NCBI RefSeq assembly: GCF_029227915.1
Contig: NC_079887.1
Coordinates: forward strand, 6,758,001 to 6,822,000
Direction of reading: 5' to 3'
Length of the DNA: 64,000 nucleotides
Origin: Hydractinia symbiolongicarpus
Lineage: Eukaryota; Cnidaria; Hydrozoa; Anthoathecata; Hydractiniidae
Under the pieces are notes generated by a model that saw only the letters and a program-made list of their open reading frames with translations, was not told where the DNA came from and did not search any database. A program made the translations under genes and the position numbers. Below, one piece after another: positions 1 to 18,560 of this stretch (position 1 is its first letter; every line of letters begins with the position of its first letter).

Positions 1-143
1 CGGCCTTACAACTGATAAATGGCTTTGTTTTATCTTTTTGAGGATAACACAGACAACATAACCTTACAAGTATAACACTGTCCTTGTTAAAATAGTTGAT
101 AGAGGCCTAATCTTGCTCTGTCAAGTTAATTCCACAAAGAAGA

Positions 144-525
144 ACCTTGAACCTATTTTCTTAGAGAAGAGAGCAAATTTAGAGCTACTAAAAATTATTC
201 AAGGAGTGATAAACCTACAATACTAATATGAACCTGAAAAGACAAATCAAAAAAATAAAAAAAATTGTGATTACTAAGTACACTGGGTTGAGCCAAAAAT
301 ATGTTTATTATAAATGTATACTAAACGCAATGGTTAAAGCATATTAGAAGGGGAGTTTGACAATAATAACGATACATGGCTGGACACCACATCATCTCTG
401 TGTGGATAGCTAGCTATAACATCCTATACATAATATCTACCTAGTAGGATGAAAAGCTGGGTAACTTTTTTAGGAAAATAATTATATACCTTGAACCTAT
501 TTTCTTAGAGAAGAGAGCAAATTTA
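144..525. repeat. 38-bp direct repeat pair (144-181 and 488-525)
   Basis: The stretch starting ACCTTGAACCTATTTTC at 144-181 recurs in the same orientation at 488-525, about 344 bp away, with no difference seen over about 38 bases. Apart from this pair and short TAGC-rich runs, 1-1206 shows no convincing coding exon, RNA gene or named element. Confidence 0.6.
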
Positions 526-1206
526 TTTATAGTATAGAATATATAAGCTTTTTGTAGGAGTAAGAAACAAGAAGTTTGTTAGCTAGCTAGCTATAGCTAC
601 CCAACATTAAAGTTGCCATAATTACACACTTAATATCAATAAATATTCATAATTTTTGTCACACTACCACTACTATTACCCTCAATATACTTTTATCCAC
701 TACGATCCTTTCAATATGGCAGTTGAAAATTATAAAACCAACATTTGTTGATAGCTAAGGTCAGGACAGCTAGTAAACAACTTTGCGTCCTGTACTTTAT
801 CTAAAATAACCTCGTTTTCATGCAATGTTTTGATTTTTTGCCACCACGGCTAATCATGAAAAGGCGATATTGAAATGGGTCTATTACACACCGATAACCC
901 GTAACCTTTTAGCTACATAGATATGTTTTTAGAAAGGGTAACCTAACGACAATGTACCACTAAATAAATTTAGAAAATCTCCGTTTAAGCTCGAACTTTT
1001 CGTTACTCCTAGCATGAAGTTAAAAATATTTTTTTTCTACCTTCATGCTCCTTGGTTACTCGGATACCATTTTAGGTTTACAAACAGATAGAATTGTGTC
1101 ATTGTAATACAGATCGACCATTCGGCAAATTAAACGATCAAATCAAGTGTTTTTCAAACCGTGTAAATTATTGTTTGTAGATTATTATCGTAAGTTTTTT
1201 TTTTAG

Positions 1207-1502
1207 TTACATCAACTATTAAATTACGCGAAGAAAAAGTTGAAGAAAATAAAGAAGAGAAAGAAGAAGAAGATTTTGAAATGGATGTTGATAATTTTGA
1301 AAGTAACCAACCCAAAAAACTTGAAATCAAAACAGTATTGGATGATAACCCAGCATACAGTCGGGATACCTTTTCGGAATCATGTTCAAGCATAAAATTA
1401 TTTCATGCTACTGAAAAGGCATTTGAACTGATCACTGATCTAACGCTACGTGAAAAGTTAGTCTCTCTGAATGGCGATAAATTACCGGCAAACGAGACGT
1501 AA
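1207..1502 (+). CDS. C-terminal exon of an unidentified gene (partial)
   Basis: A polypyrimidine run ending TTTTTAG at about 1206 looks like a splice acceptor. The frame that opens after it runs without a stop to TAA at 1500-1502. The encoded tail starts T-S-T-I-K-L-R, passes a Lys/Glu-rich stretch (EENKEEKEEEDFEMDVD) and ends L-P-A-N-E-T. The acidic/basic low-complexity stretch suggests an intracellular protein. I recognise no domain. The upstream exons should lie on the plus strand before 1207, but I could not define any in the first 1.2 kb, so most of the gene is probably outside the window. An internal ATG at 1281 would give only 73 residues and is less likely as a true start because the open frame continues up to the acceptor. 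A short single-exon gene remains possible. Confidence 0.5.
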
Positions 1503-2152
1503 TGTGTTTATGGAAGATGAGCAATCTCATTGCAATGTGCTGTAATTATCAGATTGTAAATCCGATTTTTTGGGGTTTTAATGTACTGCTCTCTGTGCAC
1601 GATGAACTGGGAGCGTAAAAACAAGTATAAATGGTGTATATAGTTATATATATATATATATTTGTTTATTATATGGTAAGTTACATTTACCATGATAGAA
1701 ATTTTTTCGAATGTACGTCTTCGAATGCGAATTGTGACAATGCAACTTACACAATAGAACATCTTGTTCGAATGTGATTTTGTAAATACTGTTTGTAAAT
1801 TAGCCACGAACAAATATAGTACTTTACCAATTTCTATTTTCTATTTTATCAACTATTACATTGAAGTAAAGTTTTGATACGACCAGACACATCAATGGGG
1901 CGAGGTCAGAACACATAGGAGTGGAGGGGTTTAACTATCAACAAGCAGTTTGAAAGACTTTGTGAACCTTCACAACTTATTCATCTTTTGGTCTTCAAAT
2001 TATTTTTTATGATTCTTAGCCGTACTTTAAACCTCAAAAAATAGAATTTTTCCCAAGAATGCAAATATAAGAACGTATCCACTAACAATTTCTGTATTTT
2101 ACATTTAAACGATCGACTTCTAAATGAACGGACGCTGTACTTGGCTCCTTTA
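1503..2152. other. intergenic stretch
   Basis: This stretch lies between the plus-strand terminal exon and the 3' end of the minus-strand gamma-glutamyltransferase gene, so the two genes converge here. It holds a short (TA)n run near 1645-1660. I see no gene or element in it. Confidence 0.5.
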
Positions 2153-4371
2153 TCAAAATCCGTCTGTGTGTCCGTATTTCCGATAATCCGATTTAGCTTC
2201 CACTTTCCCATTTTCGTCTACGTAGATTCCTTGAACTGCTGAAAATTCCAATTCGTTTGCCTCGCTTATTACATGTTTACGTTTCTTGATTTCTTTCAGA
2301 AAGTCGTCCTTAAAAATTACTGCGTCCTTTTCTACTTTAACGGATTCCGAGAATAAATTATGGAACACCCTGGGTCGATAGATTGCTTCACCCAACTCAT
2401 CTTCAAACCAAATTTTATTTATAATCACCTGATAAACAGAAAAATACAAATGTTAATAATTTACCGAACAACATTTTTAAGAAAACTGGTCCTCAAAGCT
2501 GGAGTAAAATTTTCGAAACTTAAAAAATGGTATAACAAGTCTCAAAAATAAATTGGTTATTTGTGAACTCCAATGGTTGCAACAAATTACCTCTACCTTA
2601 CATTACCTCGTTTCCAACCGTGTCCCCAGGACTTTTCTATCATTGCGTTTATACCGTCAGTTATACAAAAGAGACAACGGGAACTAAGGTCGAGGTTGCC
2701 TCGGTTTTTTACACCTGAAATATATTCATAAGTTAGGGGGTAAAAAAACTATAAGTTACTTGTGCAACTGCTGGAATTATTCTTTCACCCCCTGCTCCAC
2801 CTAATACAAATTTCACATCTCCTTTTTTATTTGTCATAATGATCGGAGATATGGAACTCAGTGGGCGTTTTCCGCCGTGGATAGAATTTATAGTCGAGTA
2901 TGTCAAATTGAAATATTTATCATGGATGGTGCTAAAATCTTTCATTCGGTTGTTGTATAGGATACCAGTATCGAGTGATCTGTGCATACTGCCAAACCTG
3001 AAAAAAAAACAGTTATTTAATATCAGTCTCAGCGATTTTAGAAATTAAATTTGTGAAACTTCCAACATCGATCCCAGGGCTTTTTTTCTCTTTTTCATAT
3101 ACGGGACGGCAAGAAAAAAAATACGTCTTGCCGTTCTGTTATAAAAATAGACAAAGAAACCAGGGCTCGAGGTTATGAAACGTCCTTAAACTGTTTTTAG
3201 ATTTATGGCTCTTACCAACTATTTATAGTTGTTGTTATAGAAACAGCATCACCGTTAGGGGCTAAAACGCTGACATGCGATGTTCCTCCGTCTGATGGCA
3301 AACTATACTCAGCTTCGTAAAAGGTGTAATCTTTCGTCTCTTCATCGTCAATTTTTTGACGATAACGTTCACCAAAACCTTCATCGGCCATAGTCTCTAT
3401 CAACTAAATATACATCGAAGTTAAGTCAAGACTGGCATAATTTTGTGTATTGAAATTCTCTCAATATAAAAAGTAAGCGAAGTATGGGGATTAGTAAAGA
3501 TGAAGTAAATCTTATAAAGTATATCAAATATCTTACCTGTTTCATATCATCTTCGTTAAAATCTGGATCGCCTAACTTAGTTCTGTGTGCGAACGCAAAT
3601 TTGATGGCTTCGATAATACGATGATATGTAGTAGCTGTTCTCTTCGAATCTTTAACGTCTACGTCATCAGGAGAAAAATGGTAGCCTAAATACGGAGCGA
3701 GTTTTGTTTATGCTTTGCTTGCCAGCATATGCTTATTAAAAATTAGTTTGTCAAATGAACCGGGGTATTAGAGATACTGGCGCTAGACTGCTTTTTGCAC
3801 TGTTTCGAGGAGCAGTTTAAAAAAACATATTGAAGCAATATACTGTAAAAACAACAAAATTTAGCTTACTTGACCAACTAAGACATATTTTGTTTTTAAC
3901 TTTTAGTATAGGTTTAGTGGGGTTAAAAAACCTCGTATAAAAGCACTAGTTTTTTCAAACTACTGTATATGTTTATAACACAGTACATGCGGTCTACCTT
4001 TCAATATGTTTAGAATTTCCAGGACAACAGCACCTCCGGACGGTGCTCCAATAGTTTTCAAGTTCAGCGAATTTATGTTATCAGAAACGGGATCTCTATG
4101 GCGCACTTTATATTTTGCCAAGTCATCCAGTGAAACGATGCCACCCGCGGTGGAGATGTCCCTGACAACGCTTACAGCAAGCTCACCAGAGTAAAAATCA
4201 TCCGGCTTGTCACGAATAATTTCCAATGTTTTTGATAAAGCAGCATCTATGAGTAGATGGCCAGGCTCATAAGGTTCGTTGTTGGAGGATAACAAAAACT
4301 TTCTACAAATATAAAAGTGAAGAATAAACAATAGTAACAAAAACAACGACATCAACAGCTACAACAACAAT

Positions 4372-4439
<68 letters not shown>

Positions 4440-6529
4440 CGAAACAATAAAATCTATTTGGCAGGCAGATATACCTCAAGCCAGGGTATTCCTGCAAAAA
4501 ACTCTTCATTTGGTTAGCAATTTCGTAAGATCGAACTTGTATGAGTATTCCTTGTTTAGTCAAATTAACAGCTGGTTGAACAAGGTCTTTCCAAGGCAAT
4601 TTGCCATAACTTTGCCACGCTGAGTAAAGACCTTTGACAAGGCCGGGAACAGCTATTGATTTTCCTCCTACAAAAGTACACGATAACATTTAAAGTATTA
4701 CTATAAAACATTTATTTAGCTTTCATTGTTTGAAAATATTGATCCTCTTAATGCAAGACATCGCATTCACAAATTAAGGGAAAAGAAAACTGGAAAGGAA
4801 GTTGCTAAAAAACTAACCGTATTTTGAATCGTTTACGTTTTTATCAAACATGTTATTTTTTGCTTTGCCGGGGGCTGTGGAACTGAAATCCAACGCATCA
4901 AACGTCTTATTCTTCCTTGCATACACTAACATAAAACCCCCTCCTCCAATGCTGGTGGAATGTTTACTCGCGACGCTTAAGCAAAATGAAGTCGCTACGG
5001 CTGCATCAACTGCTGAGCCATTTCTACGCAATATGTCTGTGCCTAAAACATACGACAGAGAATGTTACAGCGCTGAGGAACATCAAGCACATTTCCAACC
5101 TTCCTTGATCTCACTCACCAATTTTTGTACACGCAGAAGAGCTTGAAACAACAGCAGCACGTTGATATACGTCTGCACGTTCTTCTGCGACAGTTTCACC
5201 ATGGTAATGATGGGGTGAATGTTTAAAGGCGTTTAGCGTCAACACAGTTGCGGCGGTGGCAGCCACAACCATACACAACATCGTGGTGGAGATGATTATA
5301 ATCTGTTTCTTATTGCACCTACGTCAAAAGAAGTTTATCAATAAGTTTAAGTTTGATTACTTAACCAGTTTAACTCAAACTTATTTAACCGCTCCGCTTT
5401 GAACAGGGACTTCTCGAACAAGGGATGTTTTTCTACAAAACTTGTTGCAATCGGTGTATCAAATGAAAAAACTAGTTCTATTTCCATCTTATTTCAAACA
5501 AGACTATTGACTTATATCGATGAGAGTATAATGATTGTCGAATGTTTTAATCGCAATGACAGTCGATTAGAGAATCGGTATTTAAAAGGCGGATCCCAAT
5601 CAATCCATAACCTAATAACGCTTGTTCTTCTTATTATGTGCCTGTATGTTTATGTTAAAACAATCTGTTGCCAACAAGTATTCACCTGGTGTCTCCTAAA
5701 ACAACCGTTTTCATGTTGTGTGCATTTAGAAAAAATTCAACCTGTTCCCCGCCTATGCATTTAATCCCGCAACAATAACAAAACCGAAATACACGTCATT
5801 TTTGATGCGACTTTGACGGCGATTGCTAGTAAGTAGATATCCGATTATATCTGGTAATATACCTGGTTTACATTTCAAACTCTAATACCTTAGTCGAAAG
5901 GTAATCAACCCTAGGACTTGTGAATTGTTTTTATTTGGACCTGAACCTATTAGGGCCTGAACCTATTCAGTTTCTGTCCTAGTATAAAGAATCTAACAAC
6001 TAACAAATCTTAGGAACGAGGTTAGACGAGGAGCAAAGGGCAGAGAAAAGGAGGGAATCTAATTCTACGGTAGCCACTCCAGGAAAAATAAGATAGTTAC
6101 GCACTTTCCGAATTTTGATGGGTTGTTGACGTTATCTTTGGTTTCGTCAAAACAACCAGTTGGTTGTTCATCTGAGGCTGTGACGCTGTCTTTTTGATTC
6201 ATATAACGTTCATAAAGTTTATCAAGACTACTGTTGAAGTATCCATCACTGTACGATTGCTCGATCAAAATGGTCTCTTTGGTTATATCGTAAGCGAACG
6301 AGTTACTTTTTGACGAAGAGTCTTCTAATGTCGAGTCGGTTTTAGCTGCATTATTCTCGTGTAAATTTTTTTCAACGACAGTTTCAATCGTGCTGTTGTC
6401 GCTTCCCGAGATTTCATTCTCAGCTGAATCAATATTTTCGTTTAAACAGTCCTCATTTTCATTGAACGACTGTGTAGAATCCTGGGTACTTGTTTCGAGG
6501 GGTGCATTATTTTCTTTGTTATGTTCCAT
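2153..6529 (-). CDS. gamma-glutamyltransferase with long cytoplasmic N-terminal extension
   Basis: Gamma-glutamyltransferases are single-pass membrane enzymes that cleave extracellular glutathione. Nine exons join in frame: 6529-6105, 5318-5119, 5042-4818, 4667-4475, 4302-3998, 3685-3537, 3403-3216, 2997-2760 and 2428-2153, for about 732 residues. Exons 2-9 match the family throughout: a hydrophobic anchor at about residues 148-169, then IGTDILRRNGSAVDAAVA, GKSIAVPG, the autocleavage and catalytic threonine in DGGTSHVSV (about T540), substrate-loop PLSSISP and the glycine-rich GGAGGERI. Exon 1 adds about 142 acidic, Ser/Asn/Glu-rich residues before the anchor, against only a few in typical animal enzymes; the junction is supported by a donor at 6104 and matching phase (AA+G). 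The ATG at 6529 is chosen because an in-frame stop lies upstream and the frame has no earlier ATG. Other GGT-family members cannot be excluded, so no symbol is given. Confidence 0.92.
3062..3176. repeat. small MITE-like foldback in GGT intron 7
   Basis: The ends TCGATCCCAGGGCTTTTTT and the reverse complement of ACCAGGGCTCGAGG form a degenerate inverted repeat. The centre carries a second stem, ACGGCAAGA pairing with TCTTGCCGT. A more diverged sequence of the same plan may lie at about 2605-2710 in intron 8. Size and terminal pairing suit a non-autonomous DNA transposon, but no target duplication is clear. Confidence 0.4.
4361..4442. repeat. (AAC)n microsatellite in GGT intron 4
   Basis: This is a nearly pure run of AAC/CAA triplets lying between exon 4 (ends 4475) and exon 5 (starts 4302) of the GGT gene. 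On the minus strand it would read as poly-valine, but the donor at 4474 and acceptor at 4303 put it inside an intron. Confidence 0.95.
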
Positions 6530-6540
6530 AACATTTGTAT

Positions 6541-6594
6541 TTATTCCATGTTCAATGTTTTTCGTTTTACTTCGCACGACGCTTTATCCGCCAT
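6541..6594 (-). promoter_or_regulatory. short upstream ORF before the GGT start
   Basis: On the minus strand an ATG at 6594 opens 17 codons and stops (TAA) at 6541-6543, 11 nt before the chosen GGT start at 6529. It is in another frame. If the transcript starts above 6594, this upstream ORF could lower translation of the main frame. The transcription start is not known. Confidence 0.35.
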
Positions 6595-7592
6595 TAATTA
6601 GAATTTTTTTGCAGATAACACTCTCCACACAGTGGTTGTATATTTTTTCTAATCTAATACACGAATCGGTTGAAAAAGCACGAAGATGGAGTACATGCTG
6701 AATGCGAGTAGCATTGGAGATTTACATTTCGTTGTGCAGTGTACCCATTGAACTATTCACTTTGCGAACAAAATGTTTATTCTTGAAAGTAAGGCCCAGT
6801 TTCAACCTCGTATCCAGTTCCCAGATGTTTTCGCGCTTTTAACATATGAAGAAATAGCAAGCAGTAATTTTTAAAATTTACCAATTAGTGTATTACGTAT
6901 TCTCTATCAAAATATAGAATAAGAAAACTTTAAAATCGTTCCAGTTCCTTTTTTATGCTATACTTTTTTTTTATAATAAACCAAGCAAAAAGCCAGCTGG
7001 CAAAAAAGTTTTTTAACAAGTTCCTTAATTTATATAACAGAAAAGATGCAGTATCATCATCTAAAATCTGTTTCGTTGAAATAGTAAATTTTTTAGTTGT
7101 CCTCTGATTTGTCAGGATAACCTATTCAATATTCGTCCAATCTCAAGATGAAAGCCATTCAAATGCAATTGATTGATGAAAGACATCTGTGAAAAAAGAC
7201 TAGTCAAGTTTCTTATAACGTTGTTTCTTATATACAAAAAACGTGTACATATATTCGTAGAGACAGAGCTCCACTGATAAAGAGAATTTTCAGTCAAAAA
7301 ACTTAAATTAGCTTGAAATATGCTTGTGAGGAAATCAAAAGTTTTACGCATGTTTTTAATTTAAAAAGAAAAGGCGAAGGGACACGTCTTCTACTATAGC
7401 TACATATTTTTCGAACAAATTAAAGCTCAAATTTATTTATATATATATCTACACAGTATAATCAAACTGAATTATAAATTTATTGAGTAAAAGTCGTAAT
7501 GTGTGATAAATAAACTAAATAAGCAACACACAATAGTTCAGATTGTTGATGCTTTCACAAACCAACTCAATCATATTTTTTCTACATACATA
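6595..7592. other. intergenic stretch
   Basis: This AT-rich spacer lies between the 5' end of the GGT gene and the 3' end of the zinc-finger gene. It contains the likely 3' UTR of the latter, and I see no gene or recognisable repeat in it. Confidence 0.5.
7479..7484 (-). other. predicted polyadenylation signal of the zinc-finger gene
   Basis: TTTATT on the plus strand reads AATAAA on the minus strand, about 110 nt past the stop codon at 7593-7595. The match is exact, and its use is inferred from position alone. Confidence 0.4.
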
Positions 7593-13714
<6,122 letters not shown>

Positions 13715-15487
13715 GGCCACTTCCAATCATTTAGTCTAGCTAGCTATGGTTTTTCTATTCTAAATTATAATAGAAATTAAAGCATGGTATATATGACTAG
13801 ACAAAAACAATATTTATTTTCTAATCACAAAGAGTACAAAATATAACTCTTAAATAAAATACCAATACAGGGAGGCTGCTAGTTTTAGCAAAAGCTACTC
13901 AAATGTAATAGATGGATGAAAACAATGGGGAAAAGGAAATAACGTACAAAAAAGATGAATTTTAGTGTCAAATTAGCTGAAATAACCTAATGTTTTTAAA
14001 CAAGATTTTTAATTTTTTTTAGATTTTTAAAAAAATGGTAACTGCAGTAGCGACCCACAAAATGTAGTAAATAAGGCTGGACGAACTCATAGAGTTATCC
14101 ACAAGCCACTGACTAGTATCATATATAATACAGAATTATGAGGATAAGTTAATCACTAACGATGAGCGCAAGTGTGAAGTTAATTGTTACTCAAATACTT
14201 TCCTTTCATAACAAAACTTAAGTGTAAACTAGTGTAAAAAAAGTTCACTTCAAGTATTTGTGTTTTTAGAAATGTCATACCTCTAGTATGGTTCAGGGAA
14301 TATATACATAGCACTACCCTGGTGTGTGATTATAACATTTGTTAGGAAAGTATCAGGTTTGAAAACATTATTTTAAGAATTGGTTGTATTGAGAAAAGTA
14401 AGTAAGCAAAAGTCGAAAACATCTTTGACAATAATGGAATAGTGCTATAAGTAATGATTTTCATTACTAAGCAACATTTCACTAATATATATACATACAA
14501 ATTGTTTGTTATTGACAACACTTACAACTACATGATGGTTTGAAATGTCCTGTTCTGAACATTGCTGGAATACTACATTTGTTCCAAAACGCCAAAACAG
14601 CAACCTTTGTAAAGGATGAAAGAAATTTTGTTATATGCTTAACTTTTTCGAATTTTTATGTAATTTCAAGATTTTTGGATTGATTGTGCAAACAAAATTA
14701 TTAAAGTTTGAGTCGAACGATTTATCGTGCCATTTTTTTATTTACTAGAGTCTTGTTTTTTTTAAAAAAAACAAAACTCGCAATATTGGTCAGTTGGAAA
14801 ATTAATATGTAAAATTTTTGTGCAGCAAAATTTTCCTGTTTTTAGTGTCTGCCTTAATGGCTTTAAAGATGGCAAAAGCAAATCGTCATCCCGGACACTT
14901 TATTATTTTTTAACAAACAACTCTGAATGCTTGCATACTTATAACATTGGATTTAAAATGTTGTCATACATGTATCATATGGAAATCAGTTTCTCTACTT
15001 GCTAATGTCTTTTAGTTCTGCACACAAATTATTTTGTCATAGCCGAATGAAAATATACTGGTGTGAAATGCTGGCGTGCGGGCTTCGCATGCCATGATAC
15101 TTTTCAATCATTTTAAGGCGTGCGATGTTCGCACGACATAATTTTTAATGGCGTGTGATGGCGTGTGCTCACTATTGTTCCGTTTTTTTCTCAAGTAATC
15201 ATAGAACTCGCATACAACAACACTAATTTTGCCATGTTTTAAAGCAGGTATTTTGTTGCAAAGAAACTGAAATACGCGATGCGTTCATTGTTCATTGTTT
15301 TTTTTTTAAAAAAATATACATTAAATATAGACTATGGTGAAATAGTATTTTTTAACTCAAAGAAAGAAAGGGCTGCAAGCGAAAAATACTAGACGCCAAC
15401 TTTGTAATCGTAAAAGTAGTTACGTGGTTAAACGTGGTTAAGACTAAAATTTTTACGACGATTTAAAACAAAATTTTTTTCTTTAGC
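13715..15487. other. intergenic stretch
   Basis: This is the likely promoter side of the zinc-finger gene (minus strand), running into the left flank of the DNA transposon. At 15070-15180 there is a GC-richer patch with repeated GGCGTG and GTGTGATGGCG motifs. Similar GGCGTGT/CACGCC motifs lie right of the transposon near 20730-20760, so the element may have landed in an older repeat. I see no gene here. Confidence 0.4.
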
Positions 15488-15493
15488 TAAAAT
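15488..15493. repeat. left target-site duplication TAAAAT
   Basis: This hexamer directly abuts the left terminal inverted repeat and is matched exactly by TAAAAT at 20079-20084 on the right side. Confidence 0.85.
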
Positions 15494-15523
15494 TACGATG
15501 GCTCTGAGGGGTCACACTTCTGT
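15494..15523 (+). repeat. left 30-bp terminal inverted repeat
   Basis: It begins TACGATGGCTCTGAGG and ends ACACTTCTGT. The same 30 bases occur inverted at 20049-20078. Confidence 0.9.
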
Positions 15524-15740
15524 CATAACTTTTTTTTACTTCTGCACTTTTTTTGAAAATACTTCTGCACTTTTTTTGAAAATATATACTTCTGCAATTT
15601 TTTTGAAAATACTTCTGCACTTTTTTTTGAAAATACTTCTGCACTTTTTTTTGAAAATACTTCTGCACTTTTTTTGAAAATACTTCTGCGCACCTTTTTT
15701 TAAAATACTTCTGCAATTTTACTTCTGCACATTTTTTAAA
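15524..15740 (+). repeat. left subterminal repeat array
   Basis: About eight to nine units of roughly 20-23 bp carry the core ACTTCTGCA followed by a T run and GAAAAT. The core also occurs at the inner edge of the terminal inverted repeat (ACTTCTGT). Such arrays in DNA transposons commonly serve as transposase binding sites; that function is inferred here. Confidence 0.85.
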
Positions 15741-16087
15741 AAAACTTTTAGGAAGGAACTTTATTTAAATATGGCGGATATAAACAGATCGTAAAATGCA
15801 AATATTTTGGTGCAATATGTTAGCTAGGCCCCAGCCCGAAGAAATTGTAGTTATTAAAATAAAGTTTACTTCAGTCCTCAATGTTTTGGTCAAAATATTT
15901 TTTTTTATAATATCTTTTGTTGCTTGTTATTTTTTGGTAGGTTAAAGGTTATATAGACGCTAGCTAGCTATTTGTGTGGACCTAATGGGATGGCTTTTTA
16001 TAAAAATGTGAACATAAGCAACGTTTAACTGTACTAAAATTGGTGCCTTGGGCAAACTGTATTATTTTTTATTTTTAGTGTAAATCA

Positions 16088-18121
16088 ATGGACAATATTT
16101 TAAAGAATACCATTAGAACAGAAATCAAATCATTTATGGATTCAGAAAATACAAATAATGAAAGAAAAGAAGACAAAAAAGACAAGGGTCCACGAAAAAC
16201 AGAACAAAGACTAGGACAACTGTTATCCAAAATTCGAGCAAAGTCATCTGAAAGTGGAAGTTCACAATATTCTAGTCGACCCTCCAAAAAGTACAAAAAG
16301 TTACAACTTAAGTATGAGAGATATGATAACCTAATTAACGAATTCAAAGTGGTAAGGCTAAAAGATGGAGGAGGCCCAAGATTCGTTGACGTGGAACAAG
16401 AAACTCCTATATCATTCCAAGAAATAAAGGAACTAGCTAAAAACTTTTACTTTGATGATAACAACTGTAACAATTTTTCAGAAAACGTTGCTGAATGCAC
16501 AATTGATCTTGTAGCAATCACAGGTCAAAATATTGATGAAGATGAAGACATGTGGGAATACCTTAAGAGAAAAGGCCTTGTTATTTCTAAAACATTCTTT
16601 GTCTTAAGGTCAACATATGTAGATTTAAGTGAGGACAATTTACCTGCAGTTTTCAACAATTTTAATGAATTTAATGAGTCAATGAATGTTGAAAGTACAC
16701 CCAAACGAAAATTGTGCCATACCTGCCACTGTACCTACACTGGAATTGAATGCTTCATCTGCTTACAAAATCAAGAGTACTTGGAAAGTCTTGAAAAGGA
16801 CAAGGAAAAGACTGCATTAGAACTGAACTTGACAACAGCTACAGAACTAAACGATTGTTTTGACAACGAAATGCCAAATAGTTCATTTGAAGGAAATCCT
16901 ATTCCTGATTTGCCATCAGTTGCCGAATTAAGGCAGATCAGATTAAATCTATTTACCACAGATGTACCTGAATGTTTAACTGCAGAAAAAGAAGTAAAAG
17001 TTAACAGACACAATATAAGAAAAGACTTGATTAAAGCTTTCCAAGATGAGGTAATTTTACTGTTTGTATATTAATTATGACGGGAATTTAAGTGACAGAT
17101 TTTGGTCCAAACCGGCAAATTTTCTTGGCACCAAAAGTTTTGTATACTTCCAATGATATTAAGTAAAATTTATATTATTTACTAGATCAAGGTGAATGAG
17201 AAGATCACTTACACTGTTATTGATTCCCATGGGCTCTCAGAAAATGGTGTAGGATCAGGTGTATCAAGAGATGTATATTCAATGTTTTGGAAAGACGTTG
17301 CAGATAGCTATTTAGTTGGTGCTGATGAGCGTGTTCCCTTTGTTAGACATGACCTCTATGTATCAGAATGGGAGGCTATTGGTAAAATTCTTGTCAAAGG
17401 TTTTATTGACACTGGATACTTTCCAATAGTTATCAGTCGTTCATTTATGCATTACTGCTTGTATGGGGAAGTGAATAATCCTGATGATCTAATAGATGGG
17501 TTTTTAAGGTATTTATCTCAAATGGAACGAACAGTTGTTCAAGAAGCACTTGCTTCTAAAAAATCTGATATTTTTACCTCAGAAGAATTTATGGACATTC
17601 TTGATCAGTTTAAGTGTCGTACATTGGTAACTTCTAGTAATGTTAATGAAGTGGTGATTGAGCTTGCAAGACAAGAACTATACCAGAAACCTCATATAAT
17701 GGCAACATGCTGGAGAACTAATTTCGCCCCTCTACTAACACACCTATCAACTCCGGAATCTCTTGTTGCCTTGTATGAAAAGGTAGAACCAACGGCAAAA
17801 AAGCTTTTGGCATTAATTGTTTCGGACCCTGCTAACGAGAGTGAAAGAGATGCACTTCAGTATTTTAAAAGATTTGTACGGGGACTGGAAAATATGGAGT
17901 TAAAGCGACTATTGCAATTTCTTACTGGTTCAGAACTGATAATAGTCAATTCACTGCACATAATGTTTAAAAAAGATGTAACTGAATTCTCCAGAAGGCC
18001 AATAGCACATACATGTGGGCCTATGTTGGAATTACCATCAACTTACAACAATTTTTGTGAGCTTAGAGAGGAATTTACAAGTATATTGAAAAAATCAACA
18101 TGGGAAATAGACATTGTATGA
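16088..18121 (+). CDS. transposon-encoded HECT-type E3 ubiquitin ligase-like protein
   Basis: Two exons, 16088-17050 and 17186-18121, join in frame (GAG/GTAATT donor, ACTAG acceptor) to give 632 residues. The N-terminal half is charged and basic (RPSKKYKKL), followed by a small Cys/His cluster, LCHTCHCTYTGIECFIC, that may bind zinc. The second exon holds a HECT-like domain: GVGSGVSRDVYSMFW near its start and, at the end, RRPIAHTCGPMLELPSTY, where the Cys of HTC (about C598, bases 18014-18016) is the expected thioester-forming residue 34 residues from the C-terminus. HECT proteins pass ubiquitin from an E2 through this Cys to a substrate. It lies convergent to the transposase within the same inverted repeats, so it is a cargo or accessory gene of the element. 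Similar domains are often annotated as G2E3-like in animal genomes. Confidence 0.87.
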
Positions 18122-18560
18122 CTGAGTTCATATTTCTTTGTTATGTTTGGTAATATATGATCATTTACTAAAACTTCTGCTTAACTGACCATGGTGACAT
18201 TTTTTGTAATTAGGAAAATACCAATCAGTTTATTTACATGCTTATGTTTTATTTTTAACTTTTTTTGTGGTCTGTAGACGTCCTTTTTTCTTTATATATT
18301 ACTCACTAAGCTTTACTACGGTTTACTATTTGTTTTATGTCCTAATATCAGTACAAAAATGGGTACGAGAGTATAGTTATGTTGCCAAAAAAGGATTTGT
18401 TATTTTGTTAAGATCTATTTGTTTTTACGATTGCAGTGTTTGTTGTATATATATGACTCACATTTATTTTGGTTTACTAGAAAAATTACTTATTGTATGA
18501 ACTTTTTAAGGAAAAAAAGCAATAAGAAAACAACAAATGTTTATATTTTGTTCAAGTGTA

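Noticed and set aside
2360-2551. Plus-strand small proteins across the GGT exons
   Set aside because: They overlap well-supported GGT coding exons on the other strand and lack any similarity.
4303-4475. Poly-valine extension of GGT exon 4
   Set aside because: It is read-through into the (AAC)n intron; a good donor at 4474 and acceptor at 4303 remove it.
5399-5764. Plus-strand 121-codon frame in GGT intron 1
   Set aside because: No domain, no splice context and no good start; it overlaps the intron joining 6105 to 5318.
15483-15716. Minus-strand frame with repeated KYFQKKVQ units
   Set aside because: It is produced by the left subterminal repeat array; period and phase follow the DNA repeat.
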